Source: Actinomycetota bacterium
GTDB taxonomy: Bacteria > Actinomycetota > Actinomycetes > Streptosporangiales > Streptosporangiaceae
NCBI GenBank assembly: GCA_003140115.1
Contig: PLIQ01000280.1
Coordinates: 1-6,836 of the forward strand
DNA: 6,836 nt
Reading direction: 5' to 3'
Shown: piece by piece, positions 1 to 6,277 of the stretch
How positions within the stretch are numbered: position 1 is the stretch's first letter
Layout of the letters: every line of letters starts with the position of its first letter
Made by a program: the position numbers and the translations under genes
The notes under the pieces: generated by a model
Seen by the model: only the letters and a program-made list of their open reading frames with translations
Told to the model about the DNA's origin: nothing
Database searches by the model: none

Positions 1-29
1 GCGGTGTGCCGGCGCGGGCGGTGCCATGA
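1..29 (+). CDS. possible 3' end of an upstream gene
   Basis: One frame runs open from the window edge to a TGA at 27-29, which shares bases with the ATG of the next gene (ATGA overlap). Only about nine codons are visible (ending G-V-P-A-R-A-V-P), so no product can be assigned. The stop/start overlap is what one expects of a translationally coupled upstream gene in an operon. With so little sequence the open frame could also be chance. Confidence 0.3.
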
Positions 30-1279
30 GCAGGCTGAGCTGGGTGGGCGCCGCGGCGCGCCGCGGCGTGGCGTGGCTGAAGCCGGCCGGCCGGCGCGGC
101 TGGGTGGAGGCGGTCTGGGCCGAAGCGCCCGAGGTGCCGCCGGGACTGCGGCGACTGGCCTGGCGCGCGGGCGGTGTGCGGCTGATAGCGGGGGAGGCGC
201 TGATGCGAGGCAGGATCGGCAGCGCACTGCTGTTCGCGGCGGCGGCCGCGCTTGCGGCCTGGGCAGCTTGGCCAGGCTCGCTGGCCAGCTTCGCCACCTC
301 GGTCGACCGGGTCGATGTGATCACCGTGGTGGCGCTGCTGGGCGGACTGGCGCTGGTGGCACGCTCGGTCTTCGGGCCGCCTGGCAGCAGCCGGGTAGCC
401 AGATTCCTGCGCGTCGGCGCATACGGCGCGATCCTGGCCCTCATACCAGCTAAAAACGTCGTCGAGCAGGTTCTCGACGTGCCCCCACATGGAGGTATTG
501 ACCTGCGCTTGTACCGTCTTATCTCGGGCCCGGGTTTTGGCAACCACTGGGACAGCGAGATCCTGTTCCTGGTCGTCATGGCGCTGTACGCGGCCGCCCT
601 CCTCTGGCTGACCGCGCAGCGGTCGCGGGTGGCCCCGGCCACGCTCGCCATCGGCGCCGTCGGCGGCACCGCTCTGGGTGCCGTCTGGTACGCGATAGGG
701 CCGCTTGGATTCGGCGGAGCTCCCGCCACCAATCCCTGGCTGCCGGGCTCCGATATTGACCCGCTCATGGTGCTGGCGTGGATCTTGCTGTTTGGCACCC
801 CGGTGGCGGCTGGGATCCTCGCCGACCGCCTCTACACCGCGTCGGGCAGCTCAGTCCCGCCGGTCGGCGGCAGGGCCCGCCAGATCGTGGCGGCAGGTCT
901 GCTCACCAACCTGGTCGGCGCGCTGTTCGTCACCGTTTCCGGCACGAGCACGATCGCCGCCACGCTGAAGGCGGCCTGGCTGCGGAATTGGCTCTACCAC
1001 GGTCACCTGCTTTCCGGTGTCGCCGGATTGCGGCTTCTGCTGCGGGGTGACCCGGGAGCCCTCACCTATAGCCATGAGATCACCGCCGCCGTAGACGCCC
1101 CTCCGTTCCTCATCATCTGCGTGGTCTTCCCGTTGATCGCGCTCGCACTGACCGGACTGGGAGCCCTGAGCCTGTGGGGCAACGCTGCAACAGGCCAGGG
1201 CGGCCCGCCGTCAGGAGGCGGCGGCCCGGCGGGCCCCGAGGCGGTGCTCACCTTGGGTAACCTGCCCAGGGGCGGGTGA
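26..1279 (+). CDS. multi-pass integral membrane protein, unknown function
   Basis: The 417-residue product has a basic, Trp/Arg-rich cytoplasmic-looking N-terminus (about residues 1-60) followed by roughly eight hydrophobic segments, near residues 65-82, 96-114, 128-142, 178-196, 205-228, 247-265, 286-305 and 359-384. A soluble loop at about 145-177 (containing NVVEQVLDVPP and GPGFGNHWD) separates TM3 from TM4, and a tract around 314-356 includes the motif LRNWLYHGH. The tail after residue 386 is Gly/Pro-rich and probably disordered. I recognise it only as an actinobacterial hypothetical membrane protein of a kind I recall, without certainty, near PadR-type regulators. No transporter or enzyme motif is evident. 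The ATG at 26 is chosen because it overlaps the upstream stop as ATGA and the hydrophobic profile starts well inside it. A start further upstream cannot be excluded because the window edge is close. Confidence 0.85.
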   Translation: MSRLSWVGAAARRGVAWLKPAGRRGWVEAVWAEAPEVPPGLRRLAWRAGGVRLIAGEALMRGRIGSALLFAAAAALAAWAAWPGSLASFATSVDRVDVITVVALLGGLALVARSVFGPPGSSRVARFLRVGAYGAILALIPAKNVVEQVLDVPPHGGIDLRLYRLISGPGFGNHWDSEILFLVVMALYAAALLWLTAQRSRVAPATLAIGAVGGTALGAVWYAIGPLGFGGAPATNPWLPGSDIDPLMVLAWILLFGTPVAAGILADRLYTASGSSVPPVGGRARQIVAAGLLTNLVGALFVTVSGTSTIAATLKAAWLRNWLYHGHLLSGVAGLRLLLRGDPGALTYSHEITAAVDAPPFLIICVVFPLIALALTGLGALSLWGNAATGQGGPPSGGGGPAGPEAVLTLGNLPRGG

Positions 1280-1375
1280 CGAGAACTGTTGGCAGAGCCG
1301 ACTACCAGATCTTGCCGGAAGAGCGCCTCGAGGCGTTGATGCCTGGGAACGGCCGATAGTGAGGAGCGCACGCGG

Positions 1376-2248
1376 ATGAGGGTAGGTCTGCATATCCCGG
1401 ATTTCACGTGGAACGGTGGGCCTCCTGCGCTGCGGTCGCGCCTGGGCGAGGTGGCCCGGCAAGCGGAGCAGGCCGGGGTCGACCGGATCAGCGTGATGGA
1501 TCATGTGTGGCAGATCGGGCACATCGGGCCGCCGGAGCACGAGATGCTCGAGGCTTACACCACGCTGGGCTGGCTGGCCGCTAAGACCGATCGGGTCAAG
1601 CTGCTGACGGTTGTGACGGCGGTGGTCTACCGGGAGCCGGGACTGCTGGCCAAGGCCGTCACGACGCTCGACGTCCTCTCCGGTGGGCGCGCGATGCTGG
1701 GCATCGGGGCCGCCTGGAACGAAGAGGAAGCGCGTGGGCTGGGCCTGTTCTTCCCGCCGCTCGCGGAACGGTTCGAACGGCTGGAAGAGGCGCTGCGCAT
1801 CTGCCTGCAGATGTGGAGTGATGACGACGGCCCGTTCGACGGAAAGTACTACCAGCTGGCTCGCACGTTGAACTCGCCACAGTCGTTGAGCCGCCCGCAT
1901 CCGCCCATCCTCATCGGCGGCGCCGGGGAGAAGAAGACGCTGCGGCTGGTGGCCCGCTACGCCGACGCGTGCAACATCTTCGACACCCCTGAACTGGCAC
2001 ACAAGCTCGATGTCCTGCGCGAGCATTGCGCCAGTGAGGGCCGCGACTACGCCGAGATCGAAAAGACCGCGCAGACCCGCTTCGACCTCGGCGAGCGCGG
2101 CGAACGGGTAGAGCAGACGATCGAGCACCTGCACCAGCTGGCCGAACTCGGTATTCAGGTCGCGCACGGCACCCTCGTCGATGTCGGCTCACCACATGCG
2201 CTGGACCTGATGGCTGAACGAGTCATCCCGGCCGTCGATAAATTCTGA
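1376..2248 (+). CDS. LLM class F420-dependent oxidoreductase (Rv1855c-like)
   Basis: This 290-residue protein is a complete luciferase-like TIM-barrel oxidoreductase. It begins with the strand-1 pattern MRVGLHIPDFTW. Family-typical blocks follow: GVDRISVMDHVWQI (35-48), GPPEHEMLEAYTTLGWLA (51-68), RVKLLTVVTAVVYREPGLLAK (73-93), TTLDVLSGGRAMLGIGAAW (96-114), PPLAERFERLEEALRIC (127-143) and RPHPPILIGGAGEKKTLRLVARYADACN (173-200). From memory this pattern matches the Rv1855c-type group of F420-dependent oxidoreductases. These are cytosolic enzymes transferring hydride to or from deazaflavin F420; the substrate cannot be predicted. GAGGAG at 1361-1366 lies 9 nt before the ATG, supporting this start. 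The C-terminus looks complete. The gene converges with the toxin remnant, the two stops lying 12 bp apart. F420 rather than FMN use is inferred from the subfamily. Confidence 0.93.
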   Translation: MRVGLHIPDFTWNGGPPALRSRLGEVARQAEQAGVDRISVMDHVWQIGHIGPPEHEMLEAYTTLGWLAAKTDRVKLLTVVTAVVYREPGLLAKAVTTLDVLSGGRAMLGIGAAWNEEEARGLGLFFPPLAERFERLEEALRICLQMWSDDDGPFDGKYYQLARTLNSPQSLSRPHPPILIGGAGEKKTLRLVARYADACNIFDTPELAHKLDVLREHCASEGRDYAEIEKTAQTRFDLGERGERVEQTIEHLHQLAELGIQVAHGTLVDVGSPHALDLMAERVIPAVDKF

Positions 2249-2260
2249 GCCGTAGCTCGA

Positions 2261-2395
2261 TCAGGCCGCATCTAGAACGGCATCCCGCAATACCCGGTCT
2301 TCATCCCATTGAGCACGGCCGGTGCTATCCAGGTACTCGCGGATGGCCCGCGTGGTGTCAACAAGGTCGGCGACGTACAGGTCGTCACGCCGCAT
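2261..2395 (-). pseudogene. truncated HEPN-domain (HepT/DUF86) toxin remnant
   Basis: This 44-codon minus-strand frame starts with an ATG at 2395-2393, 11 nt inside the end of the MNT antitoxin gene, and stops at TGA 2263-2261. Its start, MRRDDLYVADLVDTTRAIRE, and the later block WDEDRVLRDAVL match the N-terminal helices of DUF86/HepT HEPN toxins. Such toxins are normally about 110-135 residues and carry the catalytic RxxxxxH-type RNase motif in the second half. Here the frame ends directly after the AVL that usually leads into the IGEAA helix, so the catalytic half is missing. Only 12 bp separate its stop from that of the convergent LLM gene, leaving no room for the remainder in any frame. 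I infer a 3' deletion and loss of RNase function. There is no good Shine-Dalgarno sequence; translation would rely on coupling to the antitoxin. A functional short protein is possible but unlikely. Confidence 0.75.
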
Positions 2396-2684
2396 AAAGG
2401 ATCTGCGCATCGCTCAGGACCTGCTCGCGGATGACTCGGTGCAGGCCGTCCTTAGAGACCAGATCAACGGGGCGGCCGAAGAGCTTCTCTAGATCTTCCT
2501 GCAGAGCGAAATAGGACATTCCGAGATCATTTCCGGGAGCGCGCAGGTAGAGAAGGTCGACATCACTGCCTGGCTGGGCGTCTCCGCGCGCAACAGACCC
2601 GAAGACGGACAACTCCGCAATGCCGTATTTCCGGCACAGCTCAGCGAGCTGCAGCCCCATCGCCCTGATCTCGTCCAAGGTCAC
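2385..2684 (-). CDS. MNT-type nucleotidyltransferase, antitoxin of a HEPN-MNT (type VII) pair
   Basis: The 99-residue protein (GTG start) is a minimal nucleotidyltransferase. The family motif GSx10DxD is perfect: G29-S30, then D41 and D43 in DVDLLYL. D74 in RPVDLV is the likely third acidic metal ligand. In characterised HepT-MntA systems this antitoxin uses ATP to AMPylate a tyrosine next to the HEPN active site, silencing the RNase. The 3' end overlaps the HEPN remnant by 11 bp, the usual order and coupling of such modules. I choose the GTG at 2684 because GGAGGGAG lies 8 nt upstream. An in-frame ATG at 2708 (107 residues) has no good ribosome site but follows a -10-like hexamer and could be a leaderless start. 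The open frame further upstream to 2972 has no family similarity. All visible catalytic residues are kept although the partner toxin is truncated. Confidence 0.88.
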   Translation of the reverse strand: MTLDEIRAMGLQLAELCRKYGIAELSVFGSVARGDAQPGSDVDLLYLRAPGNDLGMSYFALQEDLEKLFGRPVDLVSKDGLHRVIREQVLSDAQILYAA

Positions 2685-2692
2685 GCGAGTTG

Positions 2693-2700
2693 CTCCCTCC
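2693..2700 (-). promoter_or_regulatory. ribosome binding site of the MNT gene
   Basis: The minus strand reads GGAGGGAG, a strong Shine-Dalgarno match, with 8 nt to the GTG at 2684-2682. It lies inside the frame opened by the ATG at 2708, so it argues that translation starts at the GTG rather than at that ATG. Confidence 0.65.
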
Positions 2701-2715
2701 ACCCGCATGCCTATC

Positions 2716-2721
2716 AGTTTA
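2716..2721 (-). promoter_or_regulatory. candidate -10 element for the antitoxin/toxin remnant
   Basis: The minus strand reads TAAACT, a match to the actinobacterial TAnnnT -10 pattern. It ends 7 nt before the ATG at 2708, which would put the transcript start at or close to that ATG. No convincing -35 is seen at 16-18 bp, which is common in actinobacterial promoters but weakens the call. Confidence 0.35.
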
Positions 2722-2832
2722 CGACGCACCTGACAGCAGGGACGAGGACACACCCCTCCGCCGCGAACGTCCCACCCGCCCGTCGCGCTGACATACAGCC
2801 GAACGCGGAGTTCGGAGCAGGCTGATGACATG

Positions 2833-2859
2833 GGTGATCGCCACGGGGCGGTGATCACC
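2833..2859. repeat. GGTGATC direct repeat forming a bulged hairpin/operator-like dyad
   Basis: GGTGATCGCC (2833-2842) and the perfect palindrome GGTGATCACC (2850-2859) start 17 bp apart. The first GGTGATC also pairs with GATCACC at 2853-2859, and GCC (2840-2842) pairs with GGC (2847-2849) across an ACGG loop with a 3-nt bulge. It lies about 150 bp upstream of the antitoxin start, and could be a regulator site or an RNA hairpin. No function is known to me. Confidence 0.4.
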
Positions 2860-3031
2860 TTGGCTATCGCCGGTTGCGTGGGCTCTCGGGACCTAGTCGA
2901 GCCCGGCGTGGTGCAGGTGCACCGCTGGCGGCCCGGTACCGGGAGCCTGGGCGAACGCCGCGACCTGGCCATTTATGCCGGAGTCGCGCGGAAACGGTCG
3001 TTAGCGCGAACCAGAGGCACACCGCATAACC

Positions 3032-3066
3032 AGCGGGCCGGCCAGGGAAACCCGGGCCGGCCCGCT
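3032..3066 (+). terminator. strong hairpin, probable intrinsic-type terminator
   Basis: AGCGGGCCGGCC (3032-3043) and GGCCGGCCCGCT (3055-3066) form a perfect 12-bp stem. After an A/G mismatch the loop adds GGG-AAA-CCC (3045-3053), making a 15-pair hairpin closed by AAA. The plus strand continues GCTTTCGGTCT, a short T-containing tail typical of GC-rich actinobacterial terminators. No recognised plus-strand gene lies upstream within the gap, so the transcript it ends is unknown. It may simply insulate the lipoprotein gene, or act in both directions. Confidence 0.6.
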
Positions 3067-3262
3067 GCTTTCGGTCTAGACGAACCCCGGCCCGGGCCTA
3101 GCCCCGTTCGCCGGCCCCCGGCGTGTCCCACCCGTCGGCATCACCTCAGCGGCAGTGCTACCGGCGTGCAACCTCGCGGGCAACGGCGACGCTACCGCCG
3201 CCTCCGAAGCTGGTCCTACAAGCACCCGAAGCAATCGGAAGCACATTCGAAAAGGACCAGTT

Positions 3263-3796
3263 ATGAGACGCATACGTCTGGCCGCGGCCACCGCCGCCGT
3301 CGCCGCCGTCGCCGCCATCGCGGCTCTGTCCGGGTGTGCCACCACCGACCACGCCGCCGCGGCGGCCCCCCACACCGCCATCACCCACAGCGCTACCACC
3401 CACCCCGCCGCCGCCACCACCCATCCCGCGGCCCCCACCACTCCCGCCGACCCCGCGATCCTGTGGCTGGCCTCCGCCGGCGGCCAAGCCCAGGTCACCT
3501 TCAACCAGGAGGTCGACGCCCTGGCCGGAGACCTGGAGATCGAAGCCCACGCCCCCACCGTCGCCAACCACCTGATCTTCGAAGCCGACGCCCGCACCGT
3601 CCGCGCCCAGGCCGACAAGATCCTGGCCACCTCCGCGCTGCTGCCCACCGTCAACCGGGCCGCCTACCGGCAGATGCTGCACCGCTTCATCACCGTCGCG
3701 GACATGCTCCAGCCCGGCGCCGACTACGGCACCACCAGCCAGGACTACACCGCCTGGTGGGCCGCCCTCAACGCCTCCGACATCGCCGTCTCCTAA
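3263..3796 (+). CDS. small secreted lipoprotein, unknown function
   Basis: The 177-residue product has a classic lipoprotein signal: MRRIR, an Ala/Val-rich hydrophobic core (residues 7-21) and the lipobox L-S-G-C with the lipidated Cys at 25. Residues 26-64 form a low-complexity Ala/His/Thr/Pro linker with the unit TTHPAA twice and five histidines (30, 38, 42, 47, 54). From about 65 a predominantly helical domain follows (ILWLASAGGQAQVTFNQEVD at its start, ending DYTAWWAALNASDIAVS). This domain resembles small helical modules of actinobacterial hypothetical proteins, but I cannot name a family. AAGGA at 3252-3256, 6 nt before the ATG at 3263, plus the position of the signal peptide, select this start over upstream in-frame starts such as 3155. 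It should be anchored to the outer face of the membrane. It converges with the 474-residue gene across 48 bp and has no evident operon partner. Confidence 0.85.
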   Translation: MRRIRLAAATAAVAAVAAIAALSGCATTDHAAAAAPHTAITHSATTHPAAATTHPAAPTTPADPAILWLASAGGQAQVTFNQEVDALAGDLEIEAHAPTVANHLIFEADARTVRAQADKILATSALLPTVNRAAYRQMLHRFITVADMLQPGADYGTTSQDYTAWWAALNASDIAVS

Positions 3797-3844
3797 CCGG
3801 CAGGGAGGAGTGAGGTGCCCCGAGGCTCAGGGAGTAGTCAGCCC

Positions 3845-5269
3845 TCAGCAGAGCGGCAGCCTGACCCGGACCTCGGCCGAACGCCCGGTGGCCACCACAT
3901 CGATCCAGGCCGTGCCGCTGTCCAGCGGGGGCACGATCTCAAGCCACACGATGACCTCGCTGCTGTTCCCCCGCGGCCCCGTGCCATTGGTGCGCGTGGC
4001 GTGCCAGCGGCCGCTGCTATCGCGAGCCCACAGCGCCGGCAGTGGCCGGACGACCCTGCCGTAGGTCCAGTCGGCCTCCTGCGTGACGCCGCTGACCAGC
4101 ATGTGCACGATGGTGCGCGCACCGCCGTGGTGCAGGCCGAGGATCGTGATGCGGGCGCCGTCCAGCTCGGGCAGCTCGGCCACGGTCGCGACCGTGAAGC
4201 CGCCCGTGAAGTCGGGCATGAAGCCGGCCCCGGGCACCGCCTGCGGCACGCGGCGGGGGCGGGTCAGCATGCTGTCCCACCGTTCGGGCAGATCGTCGGC
4301 GGGCGGCGCGGTGATGCCGTGGCCGGGGATACCGGCCTTGTTACACAGCCCGGCGAGCTGGCCGGGGACGGTACTGGCCGCGGGCAGCGCGCCGCAGGCG
4401 CGCAGCGCGGCGACGATGGCTCCGGGCCCGTCGCCGATAAACGCGCGCAGGTCACCCGCGCCGACGGGCCGCTGCTCGAGGTCGTCCTGCGGGACGGCCG
4501 CCCCGCTGCACAGGATCCGGGTGGCGATGGCGTCGAGCAGGAGCTCGCCGGGACTCCGTGCGTTCCGGGTCACGGTGACGTCCGGTGCCGGGAGCTGCGG
4601 GTCCAGGTCGATACGGGCGACGGGTTTGCCGGGGGCCGTGATCAGGTGAAGCCAGCGGATATCGTGCGGCGGGTCCGGGCGCATCACGAGCTCGGCGGCG
4701 GCATGCCCGCCGCGGAACCCGATCTGGTAGCTGGCGCCGCGGTCATCGACGGCGGCAAGCGGGCCGAACGGCCAGCCGGCCACGGTGAACCGCGCGCCGT
4801 CCGCTGACTGCAGGTAAGCCACCAGGAGCAACTCGCGCCGGACGTCGCCGTCCCAGACCGGGATCACCTGGCCGACCGGCACGATCCGCCACGATGCCCG
4901 GTGCGGCGCCGGCCGGGTGAGGCCGGAGCCGGGGGGCGCCACGGCGCCCGGGAGCGCCACGGCGCCGACCCAGCCCGAAGGGCGCTGCATCAGCCGGGCC
5001 AGCCGCATCCGCGCGTCCGGCAACAGCCCGCGCTGACCCGGGCTGGCCTGGCCGGGCTGGCGGACCGCGAGGGCAAGGTCGAGGTCGGCCCGGATCTGAC
5101 CGGCAGTCTCGGCGTCGACCGCGTCCACGGCCACCAGCGCCTGTGCCACCAATTCGAGCCTGGCGGTATCCCGCTGGCGCGGAATCCCGGCCGCGGGCAC
5201 CGTCCGCGCGCGCCGCAGCTCGGCCTCGGCCAGTTGCCGCAGGTAGGTTTCCGCGCGCTCGCGGTTCAT
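3845..5269 (-). CDS. conserved-looking protein of unknown function with two beta-rich domains
   Basis: The product has 474 residues. Residues 1-75 are helical (starting MNRERAETYLRQLAEAELRR, with VDAETAGQIRADLDLALAVR at 51-70), the type of N-terminus I recall from actinobacterial hypothetical proteins. A Pro/Gly-rich linker (75-125) leads to a beta-rich, Trp-containing region (about 126-225), a mixed middle (235-340), and a second beta-rich region (about 345-472). The two beta regions share a layout: a proline-containing turn, an Asp-x-x-Gly-x-[YW] turn (DDRGASY at 175-181; DSSGRW at 417-422), a W-[LI]-x-[LV] strand (WLHL 206-209; WIDV 455-458) and a final alternating strand. There is no signal peptide or membrane segment, so it is probably cytosolic. 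The ATG at 5269 lies 21 bp after the reductase stop, with GGGGGA 10 nt upstream, so the two genes are probably co-transcribed. A functional link with the reductase is inferred from spacing only. Confidence 0.8.
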   Translation of the reverse strand: MNRERAETYLRQLAEAELRRARTVPAAGIPRQRDTARLELVAQALVAVDAVDAETAGQIRADLDLALAVRQPGQASPGQRGLLPDARMRLARLMQRPSGWVGAVALPGAVAPPGSGLTRPAPHRASWRIVPVGQVIPVWDGDVRRELLLVAYLQSADGARFTVAGWPFGPLAAVDDRGASYQIGFRGGHAAAELVMRPDPPHDIRWLHLITAPGKPVARIDLDPQLPAPDVTVTRNARSPGELLLDAIATRILCSGAAVPQDDLEQRPVGAGDLRAFIGDGPGAIVAALRACGALPAASTVPGQLAGLCNKAGIPGHGITAPPADDLPERWDSMLTRPRRVPQAVPGAGFMPDFTGGFTVATVAELPELDGARITILGLHHGGARTIVHMLVSGVTQEADWTYGRVVRPLPALWARDSSGRWHATRTNGTGPRGNSSEVIVWLEIVPPLDSGTAWIDVVATGRSAEVRVRLPLC

Positions 5270-5290
5270 ATTTTCAGTGTCCCCCGAAGC

Positions 5291-6253
5291 TCAGCCGGGC
5301 ACGATGACCACGCGCGGTCCGCCGTCGGCGGTGGCGGCCCAGCCGGCGGTGACCTGCGACAGCGGGAACGTCCGGGTTGGCACCGCGACGCGCCCGTCCG
5401 CGATCATCTGCATATACACCGGTATCTGCGCCATGATCGCGCTGACCGACCCCGACCCGGCGCCGCTGCCGGAGATGCGCAGGCGGCGGCTGCGCAGCAG
5501 CGCTGCGGGCACCGAGGCCTGCGATCCGGCGAGCGCGCCGATCTCGATGTAGCTGATGTCGCTGCGCTCCTCGTCCAGGCCACCCCGGCCCAGCGCCGCG
5601 AACATCGCCTCGGCCACCGGGCCCCAGACGAAGTCCAGGACCAAGCCCGGTACCTCCCCGTCCAACGCGGTCGCCAGCGCGGCGGCGTCCGTCTGCTGAT
5701 CGCCGCGCAGCGGCACCGCCGTGGCGCCGGCCTGGGCGGCGCGGTCGAGCCGGACCCGGCTGCGGCCCGCACCGATGACCCGGGCGGCGCCCAGGATGCG
5801 GGCGTTCTGCACCGCGAGTAGGCCAGCCATCCCGGTCGCCCCGAGGATGACCACGGTGCCCAGCGCGCCCGTCTCGTCGCGGTGGGCCAGCAGCGGCATC
5901 CAGGAGGACAGGCCGGGGTTGAGCCCGCCGGCGACGGCCACCGGCTCGGCTCCGGCTGGCAGCCGCATCCCGCCCGGCACGGCCATCCGCTCGGCCAGCG
6001 TGCCGTAGGGCGCCTCGGTGTAGCCGGTGTAGCGGAGCGTGCCGTCGGCGGTGCGGGCCACCGCGTCGACCCCGGGGATCAGCGGGTAGCCGCCGGTGCT
6101 GCCGTAGTGCCGGCCCTCGGCCAGCGAGCGGGTCACCGGGTGGATGCCCGCGGCGACCAGTTCGGCCAGTTCGCGCCCGGCGGTCACGACGGGTTCGGCG
6201 AAGTCGCCGAACCGTGGCGCCTGACCCGGCGCGTCCATCACTGCTGCCTTCAT
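5291..6253 (-). CDS. zinc-independent medium-chain (quinone oxidoreductase-like) dehydrogenase/reductase
   Basis: The 320-residue protein has the medium-chain dehydrogenase fold: an N-terminal GroES-like part (MKAAVMDAPG, then YPLIPGVDAVART at 56-68) and a Rossmann domain with VVILGATGMAGLLAVQNARILGA at 134-156. GATGMAG is the nucleotide-binding glycine motif. GAGRSRVRLD (161-170) puts Arg after the second strand, which suggests NADPH preference. No cysteine is present anywhere, so neither catalytic nor structural zinc sites of classical alcohol dehydrogenases can form. Length and layout fit quinone oxidoreductase/enoyl-reductase relatives; the substrate is unknown. The ATG at 6253 has GAGGA 6 nt upstream and starts the family-typical MKA. 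The open frame continues upstream to 6748 only as the antisense of marR. The gene heads a probable operon with the 474-residue protein and is divergent from marR, a common arrangement in which the MarR protein controls the neighbouring enzyme. Confidence 0.92.
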   Translation of the reverse strand: MKAAVMDAPGQAPRFGDFAEPVVTAGRELAELVAAGIHPVTRSLAEGRHYGSTGGYPLIPGVDAVARTADGTLRYTGYTEAPYGTLAERMAVPGGMRLPAGAEPVAVAGGLNPGLSSWMPLLAHRDETGALGTVVILGATGMAGLLAVQNARILGAARVIGAGRSRVRLDRAAQAGATAVPLRGDQQTDAAALATALDGEVPGLVLDFVWGPVAEAMFAALGRGGLDEERSDISYIEIGALAGSQASVPAALLRSRRLRISGSGAGSGSVSAIMAQIPVYMQMIADGRVAVPTRTFPLSQVTAGWAATADGGPRVVIVPG

Positions 6254-6277
6254 GGTGTGTCCTCGATCTCCACAAGA

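Larger units (their letters stand above)
2709..3262. other. long intergenic region without a convincing gene
   Basis: These 554 bp separate the divergent antitoxin and lipoprotein genes. Open frames cross it on both strands, but their translations are Arg/Pro/Gly-rich with no recognisable family and no good start. What can be seen is a bulged hairpin with direct repeats at 2833-2859; a GGCTC/GAGCC inverted pair (2881-2885 and 2899-2903); a perfect 12-bp palindrome CCCGGTACCGGG at 2932-2943; a TCGCGC/GCGCGA pair (2984-2989 and 3004-3009); and the strong hairpin at 3032-3066. High GC makes short inverted repeats common, so only the last is individually strong. The region may be decayed sequence, regulatory sequence, or an unrecognised small RNA ending at the hairpin. 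Confidence 0.6.

Noticed and set aside
1211..2167. Minus-strand 318-codon frame opposite the LLM gene
   Set aside because: The plus strand encodes an unmistakable LLM oxidoreductase there; the antisense translation has no family similarity.
2709..2972. N-terminal extension of the MNT frame
   Set aside because: It is Arg/Ser/Pro-rich, without similarity to the family, while a strong ribosome site and a -10-like element sit downstream.
2830..3813. Plus-strand 327-codon frame from the intergenic region through the lipoprotein
   Set aside because: It becomes an Arg/His/Pro-rich shadow over the lipoprotein gene; its first 80 codons match no family I know and lack a ribosome site.
3815..4807. Long plus-strand open frame (330 codons) opposite the 474-residue gene
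   Set aside because: Its translation is Arg/Gly/His/Ala-rich with no family pattern, whereas the minus frame has normal composition, a ribosome site and an operon position. It is an antisense shadow typical of high GC.
4901..5821. Plus-strand open frame spanning the junction of the two minus-strand genes
   Set aside because: It crosses both real genes antisense, with low-complexity Arg/Gly-rich translation and no recognisable domain.
5274..6275. Second minus-strand frame overlapping the reductase gene
   Set aside because: The translation is almost entirely Arg/Gly/Ala/Pro; the recognised dehydrogenase lies in the other minus frame.
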